From assembly GCA_965249175.1 (NCBI GenBank), contig OZ252227.1, forward strand, positions 3,224,001-3,288,000: a DNA stretch of 64,000 nucleotides, in the 5' to 3' direction. This DNA comes from CAZYFH01 sp965249175 (GTDB lineage: Bacteria; Acidobacteriota; Vicinamibacteria; Vicinamibacterales; UBA8438). How positions within the stretch are numbered: position 1 is the stretch's first letter; the number at the start of each line of letters is the position of its first letter. Below the pieces are notes generated by a model. That model made no database searches, was not told where the DNA came from, and saw nothing but the letters and a program-made list of their open reading frames with translations. A program made the translations under genes and the position numbers. Shown here in pieces: positions 9,005-16,089 of the stretch.

Positions 9005-9943
9005 CTACGGCACGGTACGGTCGAGGTGCATGACGGCGTTCAACGCCACGTCGTACGCCAAGGTCATTCCCTCCGCGTCGAGCATCGCGACAGCGTCGTC
9101 GGGCGTGTGGATCGTGCGCAGGATAGCCGGCACGAAGTCGTCGCGCAGGCCTGACCCGCCCGGACCTGCGTTGAGCACCAGCCACATCCGGTGCGCCTCG
9201 GCGCGCGGCAGCGTGGCCAGCGACACGTTCGGGATGCCGACCGCCTGGAAGCTCAGATCGTCGCTTGGCGGGAATCGATCAAACTCCAGGCACTGGTGCC
9301 CTACCGCCGCGCACACCTGGCGGACCGCCGTGTAGACCCGCTCGTTTCCCTCGCTCGCGGACGGTCCGAAGACCAGCGTGTCGCCGTAGCCGACGATGTC
9401 GAGATTGAGCATGGCCGTGACACGTTCGGGGTCGAGGGTCTCCGCGAAGTGCCGCGAACCGAGGAGGCCGAGCTCCTCCAGGTCGAAGAACACGACGCGG
9501 ACCTGGTGTCGCAGGTCGTACCGGCGAAGTGTCTCCGCAACGCGTGCCAGCACGACGACTCCCGCCGCGTTGTCAACCATGGCATGGCTGAGGGTGCCAT
9601 CCTCCAGCCTGACGGCGTCGGCATGCGCGCCGACGACGATCTGGCGCGCTCCGTCCCCGAGCGTGACCGCGACGTTGCGCCCTTCCGCGGGGCCTCCGTT
9701 GTCTGAACCGTCGTTCGGGAACCTCAGGATCTCGTACGGCAGGCGTCGCTCGGCCAGCAGCGCGAGAAGTGCGTCGAACCGCTCCTCGCTGGACGGCTGG
9801 TCCAGCCTGGCCGCGTCGTCGACCACGCCACGGAGCGGCGCCGTAGACGACACCGGGCGATCCGGAGAAGACGGCGTCGGCTGCGAGAGCGTCTGACAGC
9901 CGACCGTCGCAAAGCACAACAGGGCGAGCGGCAGTCGCGTCAT
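9005..9943 (-). CDS. M28-family metallopeptidase lipoprotein
   Basis: A 312-residue zinc aminopeptidase-like protein. The lipobox ATVGC places Cys16 as the lipid anchor, so it is membrane-tethered outside the cytoplasm. The metal-binding pattern of M28 is complete: His in GAHADAV, bridging Asp in VDNAAG, Glu-Glu in DLEELGLLGS, Asp in NLDIVGYGD and His in TIHTPDD. It probably trims peptides and could complement the nearby prolyl oligopeptidase. A collapsed kinase remnant lies directly upstream. Confidence 0.92.
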   Translation of the reverse strand: MTRLPLALLCFATVGCQTLSQPTPSSPDRPVSSTAPLRGVVDDAARLDQPSSEERFDALLALLAERRLPYEILRFPNDGSDNGGPAEGRNVAVTLGDGARQIVVGAHADAVRLEDGTLSHAMVDNAAGVVVLARVAETLRRYDLRHQVRVVFFDLEELGLLGSRHFAETLDPERVTAMLNLDIVGYGDTLVFGPSASEGNERVYTAVRQVCAAVGHQCLEFDRFPPSDDLSFQAVGIPNVSLATLPRAEAHRMWLVLNAGPGGSGLRDDFVPAILRTIHTPDDAVAMLDAEGMTLAYDVALNAVMHLDRTVP

Positions 9944-9965
9944 GGCGATCGCCGAGCGCCGTCGG

Positions 9966-10208
9966 TCAGTCGACCGCGCCCCGGCCGATCGAGGTCGTCA
10001 TCCCAGTTGAGCACGGTGAAGATCCGATCAGTAGCCGCGCCCTCGCTCGACGGCCGCATCAAGAACGCTGCCCGTCGGGAGCCAGCCTCAACGTGTGGAC
10101 CGCCCGGCATCGTGACAGGCAACCCTTGCCAGGTTGCCCCATGCCGCCTTCACCGATGAGGGCGGTGACGTCGTAGTGGGCGAGGCTGGAGCCGACGGTC
10201 AAAGCCAT
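9966..10208 (-). pseudogene. Kinase remnant: 5' stub joined to 3' end (middle deleted)
   Basis: From ATG 10208 it reads MALTVGSSLAHYDVTALIG then EGGMG, a kinase N-terminus. About 15 codons later the sequence is that of a PD40 kinase C-terminus: LRLAPDGQR, AAFLMRPSSEG and FTVLNWDDDL, with a frame change between the parts. Roughly 800 codons of kinase body are missing. It shows most clearly that these remnants arose by internal deletion that spared both ends. Confidence 0.72.
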
Positions 10209-10265
10209 GAGTCTCGGATTCCTGGCGCGTCCACGCGGGTCTACGTCCACTCCGTGCAAGCCGGT

Positions 10266-11159
10266 CTAGGATTTCACCTCGTTTGCCGTGATGATCGAAT
10301 CTCGAAGCTGCGCCGCTAGGTCACCGAGTGCGCCCGGTGAATGGGGAATGAGAATCGTGTTCGTTTTCGATGAGTGCCCCAAGTCTTTGAGCGTATCGAA
10401 ATACTGGGTCATCAAGATGAGGTTCATCACATCCTGCGCCGATGTACCATGGACAGTTTTCTGAAACTCCCCTACTGACTCGCGGAGCCCTTCGACGATG
10501 GCTCGCCGCTGGTCGGCGATGCCCTTACCCGACAGGGCCTTCGCCTCGGCGTCTGCTTCCGCGGCCTTCACCTGCAGGATCTTCTCCGCTTCGCCCTTCT
10601 CAGTAGCCGCGACGCGCATGCGCTGCGCCGCGTTGATCTCGTTCATCGCGACCTTCACTTTGGCGTCCGGGTCGATGTCGGTCACCAGGGTTTTGACGAT
10701 CCCGTAGCCGAAGTCGTCCATTACTTGCGACAGCTCGGATTTTACGGCGCTCGCAATCTCATCCTTCTTCTCGAACACGTCGTCCAGCTTGATCTTGGGG
10801 ACCCGTGCCCGGACGACGTCGAAAACAAACGCCTTGATCTGGTTGACGGGGTCATCGAGCTTGTAAAACGCGTCGAACACCTTCTCCGGCAGCACGAAGT
10901 ACTGGACCGAGACGATGACTCGCAGGAAGACGTTGTCTTGGGTCTTGGTCTCGACCTCGACGTCGAGCTGCTGGACGCGGAGGTTGACGGTGCCAGCGAC
11001 TTTCTCGACGAACGGCAGCTTCAAGTGCAAGCCGGGGTCAGCGATCCGATCGAACTTGCCGAAGCGCTGCACGAGTGCCGTTGTTTGCTGTTGCACGATG
11101 AAGAAGAAAGGGAACACTGTGGCCGTGAACCGCTCACGGGAGCGTGGGGAAATCGCCAT
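10266..11159 (-). CDS. SPFH/Band 7 (stomatin-like) membrane protein
   Basis: A 297-residue protein with one short N-terminal hydrophobic segment (FTATVFPFFFIV) followed by QQQTTALVQRFGKF, the typical start of a stomatin/prohibitin-type SPFH domain. The domain continues through GLHLKLPFVEKV and VSVQYFVLPEKV. A long charged helix rich in Ala, Glu and Lys (AATEKGEAEKILQVKAAEAD) should drive oligomerisation at the membrane. ATG 11159 has GAGGAGG upstream. The N-terminal membrane segment looks shorter than in relatives, so a few residues may have been lost. Family members scaffold membrane microdomains and proteases; partners here are unknown. Confidence 0.88.
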   Translation of the reverse strand: MAISPRSRERFTATVFPFFFIVQQQTTALVQRFGKFDRIADPGLHLKLPFVEKVAGTVNLRVQQLDVEVETKTQDNVFLRVIVSVQYFVLPEKVFDAFYKLDDPVNQIKAFVFDVVRARVPKIKLDDVFEKKDEIASAVKSELSQVMDDFGYGIVKTLVTDIDPDAKVKVAMNEINAAQRMRVAATEKGEAEKILQVKAAEADAEAKALSGKGIADQRRAIVEGLRESVGEFQKTVHGTSAQDVMNLILMTQYFDTLKDLGHSSKTNTILIPHSPGALGDLAAQLRDSIITANEVKS

Positions 11160-11399
11160 GTCGTCGCCTCCTCGATGACGCTGCTGCCAGAGCTGTCACC
11201 AGTGACCCTCCGGCTCCGCGACGGCCTAGCCGCCACTGACGTCTTGACCTCCACGCCGACGCAGTCGCGCGCAGGGCGCCTCCTCTGGGTGAGATTCCAG
11301 GGCTGATTATGCCACCGTCTAGGCCTGATCACGGCCTGCGGCGGAAGCAGATGGTGTGCGACGAGGGGACAGGAGGGACGGGCAGCGACTCCGGCGTCG

Positions 11400-11459
11400 T
11401 TGCGTATATTGTAATAGTTCAGTCATTTTTAAATTAAATACATGGTATGTTTTAACCTT
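11400..11459 (+). promoter_or_regulatory. AT-rich upstream region of the HTH-CPBP operon
   Basis: A ~60-bp stretch of very low GC (for example tttttaaattaaatacatgg) stands out in the GC-rich window. It lies between the divergent SPFH gene and the HTH regulator and runs into the regulator's start. It is a plausible site for the promoter and autoregulation, but I could not assign -35/-10 boxes or an operator with confidence. Confidence 0.3.
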
Positions 11460-12065
11460 ATGGAAAAGCGACCGAGACGACCAGCGGTCAAGCTGCTCCG
11501 CACCGCGACGGAACGGCGGGCGATCGCTTCTCCACTCCGGCTGGAGCTGATCGGGTTGTTCGTCGACGGTGAGCCTCGCTCGGCTGCCCAGATCGGCGAA
11601 CGGATGGGCCGGCCCACCACCGCGATTCACTATCACGTGCGGGTGCTCGAGAAGGCGGGGATCCTCAGACGGGTAGGCCGGCAACGCTCGGGGCGCCGAC
11701 CCGAGGCCTTGTACCTCCCCGCCGCCGACATGTTCAAGATGGCACAGCCTCGAGAGGCACCGGAGGAAGCCGCAGCCGCGGCGCTCAAAACGATGTCCAC
11801 CGCATTCCGCATGGCCGAGCGCGACATGAAGGCGGCCCTGACCAATCCCTCGAGCAAAACCAGCGGCCCCTATCGCACCGCGTTCGGGGCCCGCATACAT
11901 TGCCGTCTCTCCAAGAAGGACCTGGCGGAGCTCAACCGCCACCTACGCGCCATCGAGAAGATGATGACCCGCGCCGTTACACATCACGAACCGGCTCGGA
12001 GCGATTTGTTCCTGTCTCTCACGTTGGCATTGATGCCACTTCGTAACCGGGAGGTTCAGCCATGA
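11442..12065 (+). CDS. ArsR-type winged-helix transcriptional regulator
   Basis: A 207-residue DNA-binding protein. Residues ~20-85 form a winged HTH: IASPLRLELIGLFVDG, AAQIGERMGRPTTAIHYHVR as recognition region, then VLEKAGILRRVGRQRSGRRP as wing. The C-terminal half is mostly helical and may mediate dimerisation or sensing. The start could be ATG 11442 or ATG 11460 (MEKRPRRP); neither has a clear ribosome site. Its TGA overlaps the ATG of the CPBP protease by four bases, so the two are one translationally coupled operon and the regulator probably controls the pair. Confidence 0.85.
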   Translation: MVCFNLMEKRPRRPAVKLLRTATERRAIASPLRLELIGLFVDGEPRSAAQIGERMGRPTTAIHYHVRVLEKAGILRRVGRQRSGRRPEALYLPAADMFKMAQPREAPEEAAAAALKTMSTAFRMAERDMKAALTNPSSKTSGPYRTAFGARIHCRLSKKDLAELNRHLRAIEKMMTRAVTHHEPARSDLFLSLTLALMPLRNREVQP

Positions 12066-12799
12066 CGCTCCACCTGACCGACCATCTCGCGGTTGTGTTC
12101 CTGGTCGTCGTGTACCCGATCTGGGGTTACGTCTACCTCCGCAAACGGCGCGCGTTGATCGACGCCGGGAAGACCGAGCTGCGGGCCACGATCTATCGCA
12201 GGATCATCGGCGAAGAGTGGGTGATGGCGCTGGTGTTGCTGGGGATCTGGTTCGCGCTCGGCCGCAGCGGCGCTGCCATCGGTCTGGTCCCGCAGGTCGG
12301 TCCGCTCGTCTGGGCCGGCTACGGGTTCGCCACGCTGATCTGCGCGGTGCTCTTGCTTCAGGCGTGGTCGATCATCCGAAGTCCCAAGAACCGCGCGCTG
12401 ATGCGCGACACGTTAGGCCCGCTTTCCTACCTGCTCCCGCACACGCGCGGGGAGCGGAGAACCTTCGAGGTCATGTCGGTGACCGCCGGTGTCTGCGAGG
12501 AAGTGATCTTCCGCGGTTTCCTGATCGCCTACCTGATCGCGGCGTTCGGCGCTCCGTTCTGGGTCGCGGCGGTGCTGTCCTCCATCGTCTTCGGCCTCGC
12601 GCACGCGTATCAGGGACCCGCCGGGATCCCGCGCACGGCTCTCGCGGGTGGCTCGTTGGCGTGGCTCTACGGAATGACGGGATCGCTGTGGGCGCCGATG
12701 ATAGCTCACGCTGTGATGGACATCACGAGTGGGCGAATTGCCTTCGCGTCGTTCACGCACAACACGCCGGATCGGTCGTCGTTGGATCGGGCCGCTTGA
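12062..12799 (+). CDS. CPBP-family intramembrane metalloprotease
   Basis: A 245-residue multi-pass membrane protein. The CPBP (CAAX protease/Abi) motifs are complete: motif 1 CEEVIFRG with the Glu-Glu and Arg, motif 2 FGLAHAYQG with His, motif 3 MIAHAVMD with His. About six to seven hydrophobic helices are evident. Family members cleave substrates within the membrane; bacterial roles include peptide immunity and regulated proteolysis. It is coupled by ATGA to the upstream HTH regulator. A second CPBP gene lies at 18137. Confidence 0.9.
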   Translation: MTLHLTDHLAVVFLVVVYPIWGYVYLRKRRALIDAGKTELRATIYRRIIGEEWVMALVLLGIWFALGRSGAAIGLVPQVGPLVWAGYGFATLICAVLLLQAWSIIRSPKNRALMRDTLGPLSYLLPHTRGERRTFEVMSVTAGVCEEVIFRGFLIAYLIAAFGAPFWVAAVLSSIVFGLAHAYQGPAGIPRTALAGGSLAWLYGMTGSLWAPMIAHAVMDITSGRIAFASFTHNTPDRSSLDRAA

Positions 12800-12944
12800 T
12801 CGCTAAGGGATCAACCCCTCATGTTCAGCGTTTCCAGAAGCGAATCAGGCGAGGTCGTCCACGCGCGGCAGGGCGGCTCGACCGGGATCGGAACTCGGCA
12901 TCCTGTCCGTCGGTCATTGCACTCGCACGGCCTTATTTTCGCTC

Positions 12945-13003
12945 GCCGATGAGGGCGGTGACGTCGTAAATGGCCGAGGCGGTCACCGTGTCAGAGGCAT
13001 CGT
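12945..13003 (-). pseudogene. Decayed kinase 5' stub (LGHYDV type)
   Basis: In broken frames the minus strand gives an ATG-led leader, then DRLGH and, one frame over, YDVTALIGE, the N-terminus of the PD40 kinase family. It is followed by the SnoaL-like remnant on one side and the end of the HTH-CPBP operon on the other. Frameshifts show it is untranslatable. Confidence 0.5.
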
Positions 13004-13007
13004 CGGT

Positions 13008-13258
13008 CTAGGTCGGCTTGACCTTCAGGATGCCCAGCTTGATGAGCAGACCGGTGAAGTCATAGATGCGCCGTTCGCGCACGATGTGGTCGTCCCCGAG
13101 TGTCAGGAGGAACACGGCCCGAAACTCTACCCGTTTCCCCGTTCCGGAAGACCAAGAAATTCACCTTGATGCGTCCCGGAGGCGTGGAACGCTACCGACA
13201 CCTCGGACCCCGCCGCGACGATGCCCTCCGGGACGAACTCAAGATCCGGGAACCGACT
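13008..13258 (-). pseudogene. SnoaL-like (NTF2-fold) ester-cyclase remnant
   Basis: The C-terminal ~80 codons of an NTF2-fold protein in two frames. The first frame gives RFPDLEFVPEGIVAAGSEVS and FHASGTHQGEFLGLP; the second gives GKRVEFRAVFLLTLGDDHIV, ERRIYDFTGLLIKLG and ILKVKPT then stop. Restoring a single missing G near 13140 would rejoin the frames. The N-terminal half is absent because the STAS gene ends there. SnoaL-like proteins bind or isomerise small hydrophobic molecules. Confidence 0.6.
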
Positions 13259-13259
13259 C

Positions 13260-13571
13260 TCACGTCGATCCCGCCGCCAGGCTGCGAACCGCGTCCTCTT
13301 CCGACCGGAAGACCTGAATCACCGACGGGAGTTGGGCGATCGTCATCAGCCGCTCGACCTTCTCCGTCAGGTTCGCCACATGCCGCGTGCCGCCCTGCCT
13401 CCGCAGGGTGACGAAGCCGCTGACGAGTTCTCCGAGACTGGTGCTATCCATGTACGACACCGCACCCAGGTCCGGCACCACCTTGCGCCGACCCGCGTCG
13501 ACCAGATCCTCGACTCGCCGTTTCACCGCGCCGAAACTCTCGCCGAGCGTTTCCGGTTGACTATGGTGCAT
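13260..13571 (-). CDS. STAS-domain (anti-anti-sigma-like) protein, N-terminally short
   Basis: A 103-residue protein whose visible part is a STAS domain: VPDLGAVSYMDSTSLGELVS with the Asp-Ser-Thr-Ser region that carries the regulatory Ser in SpoIIAA relatives, then GGTRHVANLTEKVERLM and VIQVFRSEEDAV. The first beta strands (about 20-25 residues) of a full STAS domain are missing after ATG 13571, so this may be a truncated gene. Relatives antagonise anti-sigma factors through partner switching. No partner kinase lies adjacent; a SnoaL-like remnant follows. Confidence 0.7.
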   Translation of the reverse strand: MHHSQPETLGESFGAVKRRVEDLVDAGRRKVVPDLGAVSYMDSTSLGELVSGFVTLRRQGGTRHVANLTEKVERLMTIAQLPSVIQVFRSEEDAVRSLAAGST

Positions 13572-13627
13572 TCAGCCCTACCTGCACCGAACTCGAAGAG
13601 AGCAACGCCTGGTGGCGTAACGCTGGG

Positions 13628-14125
13628 GTGATTTGGGTAGTCATCGGTATCGTGCAGATCGCGGCGCGGTACGCCCAAGAGGGGCGGCTCCAGGGCTCCT
13701 TCTGGCTCGTCCTCGGGATCGGGTGTCTCGTGGTCTTCCGTGTCGCGAGAACCGCATTCACCGTGCATCCCGCCGGAGACGATCAGGTTGCCACTATTCG
13801 CGATAAGCAGCATTCGACGATCGTCGAGACGCTCGTCACAAAGCGGCAGGAACGCCTCGCGCGGGCGCTCGGAGACGTGGATATGAGTCAAGATCCCGAC
13901 CGCGAGATCGCGAAGTTCAAGTGGCTGGCCGAACAAGGGGCTATCTCCGAGCAAGAAGCGGCAGAGAAGATCGGGGTTGTCCTGGCGGCGGTGCGTTCCG
14001 ATGCACCGGACACGGAGCCGCTGCTGACTAAGCGCGAGTCCGTGCCGCGTTCTGATCCGCCTCGTACGACGCTCGCGCCAACGATCGTGGCGGGCGTCCC
14101 GGAAAACCCCACCGAACTGGTGTGA
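13628..14125 (+). CDS. Membrane protein with SHOCT-like C-terminal motif (unknown function)
   Basis: A 165-residue hypothetical protein. Two short hydrophobic segments (WVVIGIVQIA and GSFWLVLGIGCLVVF) suggest membrane anchoring. The segment REIAKFKWLAEQGAISEQEAAEKI resembles a SHOCT motif, a short helical module often involved in oligomerisation. GTG 13628 is one possible start; the same frame is open upstream to ~13560 without a clear start. The C-terminus is Pro/Thr-rich. Partners and role are unknown. Confidence 0.6.
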   Translation: MIWVVIGIVQIAARYAQEGRLQGSFWLVLGIGCLVVFRVARTAFTVHPAGDDQVATIRDKQHSTIVETLVTKRQERLARALGDVDMSQDPDREIAKFKWLAEQGAISEQEAAEKIGVVLAAVRSDAPDTEPLLTKRESVPRSDPPRTTLAPTIVAGVPENPTELV

Positions 14126-14438
14126 ACTTTCGCCCCGTTATTGCTGACGTCGCCGCTACACAAAGCGCGTCCCAACAAACAGATGTTTCTGAAGCACCCT
14201 CTTTGCTGAAGCTACGGGCAAACAGAGCGCGTTCTCGTCCCGCGTCATCGAAGGCCTGAAGGCTTGCGCCACAGAGTCAACCCCAGTGAGCGCCGGGTAG
14301 TGGGTCAGTTTGAAAAGTCTAGTCGCTGATCTTCACTTTGGCTTGGCTCCCGCCCGTGCTAAACGGGGGGAAAATCCGCTGCCCCAGATTGAAGGCGTGT
14401 TCCTCGTCCTTCTTGAGCCAAACCAACCCTTGATTATC

Positions 14439-15887
14439 GGCTCTTCGTCGATTTGAGTACAGCGATCTGAGGTGATACCCGGCCGCCTGCGCGGGCCGCA
14501 ATTGAGGTGGGCGGCCTGCTCGACGGCCTGGACGAAAGAACGCGATCCCACTTGCACCGGACCACCCGGTGTTGTTCTCTCTTGATGTGCAACCAAGAAG
14601 GGAGGACACGTGGGATCGCAACGGGATTGTACCTGGATCTTGGGCTTGTCGGGCTTCCGAGTGGTGCGCGTCGAACGGGAGGACGACGGGGTGGAGAGTC
14701 GCCTGCGGTTGCAGTTGGAGCGGCGCGGGATACGGCGCTATGTGTGCAACGGCTGTGGACGCCGCACCGGCCGCGTGCGCGCCGCGCGCGAGCGGACGTG
14801 GGACGATCTGCCCTGGGCACGGCATCCGGTCACGTTGGTCTACCGGCAACGACGCGTGATCTGTCGCCACTGCGGGGTGCGCACGGAGCGGATCGAATTT
14901 GCCACCCCGAAGGCCCGGGTCACGCGCCGCTTGCGCCAGCAGATCGGCCTGGATTGCCAGTCGATGCCGACCAGCCACGCCGCCGTGCGGCACCGCGTCA
15001 GCTGGGGCAAAGCCCGGCGCGCCGAGACGGCCTTCTTGACCGAGTGGGATCGCACCCGCCGGAAACGGCGACCGCGGCACATCGGCCTCGATGAGGTGCA
15101 GCGCGGGAAGGGCCAGCGCTTCTGGACTGTCCTGTCGGATGTGGTGCGCGGCGAGGTCATGGGCTTGCGTCAGGATCGCACAACGACTACCGCCACGACC
15201 TTGCTCACGGAGGATCTCGACCCGCATCAGCGGGGCGCGATTCACGCGGTGTGTACCGACATGCACCGGCCCTATCTCAATGCGGTCACGCAGGTGCTGC
15301 CGCAGGCCGACGTGGTGTTCGACAAATTCCATGTCCTCCAGCATGCGAGCGCCGCGCTCGACGAGGTCCGCCGCCAAGAGTTCTTCCGCGCCGGGGCCGT
15401 GATGCGTGCCCATGGGCGCGGGAAACGCTGGTTGCTGCTCCGGCGCTGGAAGACGGTCCGCGGCTCGAAGCGCCGGGAACTGCAGACGTTGTTTGCCGCG
15501 AATCGCCGGCTGTTCAAAGCCTGTCTCCTGCGCGAACAGCTCGACCGCCTGTGGACGTATCGGACGCCGATGGGCGTGGGGCACTTCCTCATCGGCTGGG
15601 TGACCGCGTTGCGCTGGCAACGGCTCCCCGAGATGGAGCGCCTCGGCGCGTTCCTCGTTCGTCATCTCGAGGGCATCGCTGCCTACTGCTTCCACCCTGT
15701 TCGCTTCGGCGTGGTCGAATCGATCAACACGACCATCAAGGCGGTCCTCCGCCGCGCACGCGGTATGCAGAATGAACAACTGCTCTTGCTCAAACTGAAG
15801 TGGGCCACGGCTCATCCGATTCGATCGTCTCGCGACCTGGCGCGCTTCTTGAGCCTTCAACCCTTGTACTCAAATCGGTGAAGAGCC
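14439..15887 (+). mobile_element. ISL3-family insertion sequence (intact)
   Basis: A 1449-bp element with terminal inverted repeats GGCTCTTCGTCGATTTGAGT (left) and GGCTCTTCACCGATTTGAGT (right, reverse complement). A perfect 8-bp target duplication tgattatc lies at 14431-14438 and 15888-15895. End sequence, 8-bp repeat and transposase all fit ISL3. It has inserted into the small zinc-ribbon-like gene of the outer element, so it is the younger of the two insertions. Confidence 0.93.
14610..15881 (+). CDS. ISL3-family transposase
   Basis: A 423-residue DDE transposase. The N-terminal zinc finger is YVCNGCGRR followed by VICRHCGVR; an HTH region follows. Catalytic residues appear as Asp in HIGLDEVQ, Asp in AVCTDMHRPY and Glu in GVVESINTTIKAV. 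Translation starts at GTG 14610, preceded by GGGAGGACAC. The TGA at 15879-15881 lies inside the right terminal inverted repeat. It appears intact. Confidence 0.93.
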   Translation: MGSQRDCTWILGLSGFRVVRVEREDDGVESRLRLQLERRGIRRYVCNGCGRRTGRVRAARERTWDDLPWARHPVTLVYRQRRVICRHCGVRTERIEFATPKARVTRRLRQQIGLDCQSMPTSHAAVRHRVSWGKARRAETAFLTEWDRTRRKRRPRHIGLDEVQRGKGQRFWTVLSDVVRGEVMGLRQDRTTTTATTLLTEDLDPHQRGAIHAVCTDMHRPYLNAVTQVLPQADVVFDKFHVLQHASAALDEVRRQEFFRAGAVMRAHGRGKRWLLLRRWKTVRGSKRRELQTLFAANRRLFKACLLREQLDRLWTYRTPMGVGHFLIGWVTALRWQRLPEMERLGAFLVRHLEGIAAYCFHPVRFGVVESINTTIKAVLRRARGMQNEQLLLLKLKWATAHPIRSSRDLARFLSLQPLYSNR

Positions 15888-16089
15888 TGATTATCACAGC
15901 CCTCACGTCCGCAGATGATCGCACTATTCGGATACCCAAGAGGCGTGAACCGCCGGCTTACGTATGTTCCACTCTTGGCCTTCGGTGGGCCATGTTGCGT
16001 GCAGCGGGCGCTCGCCACTTTCACACCCTCCTAGTCGAGCAATCCAAACATAGTTCATTTTCAAACTGACCCACTACCGAGCGCCGCAA

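Larger units (their letters stand above)
14319..16018 (-). pseudogene. Zinc-ribbon-like small protein gene interrupted by ISL3
   Basis: Joining 16018-15888 to 14430-14319 (excising ISL3 plus one 8-bp repeat) gives an uninterrupted 80-residue frame with a GTG start preceded by AGGAGG at 8-bp spacing and a TAG stop. The protein has CTQH near the N-terminus and CGREGC centrally, a CX2H...CX4C arrangement that could bind zinc, then GLVWLKKDEEHAFNLGQRIF. It resembles small uncharacterised zinc-ribbon proteins I recall from other bacteria; the function is unknown. The gene fills about three quarters of its 326-bp host element. In its present state it is split at codon CAA. Confidence 0.7.
14296..16078 (-). 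mobile_element. Small inverted-repeat element carrying a zinc-ribbon-like gene, split by ISL3
   Basis: The ends are a perfect 21-bp inverted repeat beginning GGTAGTGGGTCAGTTTGAA (14296-14316 and 16058-16078). An 8-bp direct repeat gagcgccg flanks them at 14288-14295 and 16079-16086, proving insertion as a unit, four bases past the amidase stop. Removing the ISL3 copy (14439-15887) and one copy of its target repeat leaves a 326-bp element with one 80-codon gene and no transposase, so it would need a transposase supplied elsewhere. I could not place it in a known IS family. Confidence 0.8.

Noticed and set aside
14319..15860. Long minus-strand frame of 513 codons over the ISL3 transposase
   Set aside because: It runs antisense through a clear transposase, is His/Arg/Ala-rich and shows no domain. 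Only its last ~37 codons are real, as the end of the split zinc-ribbon-like gene.
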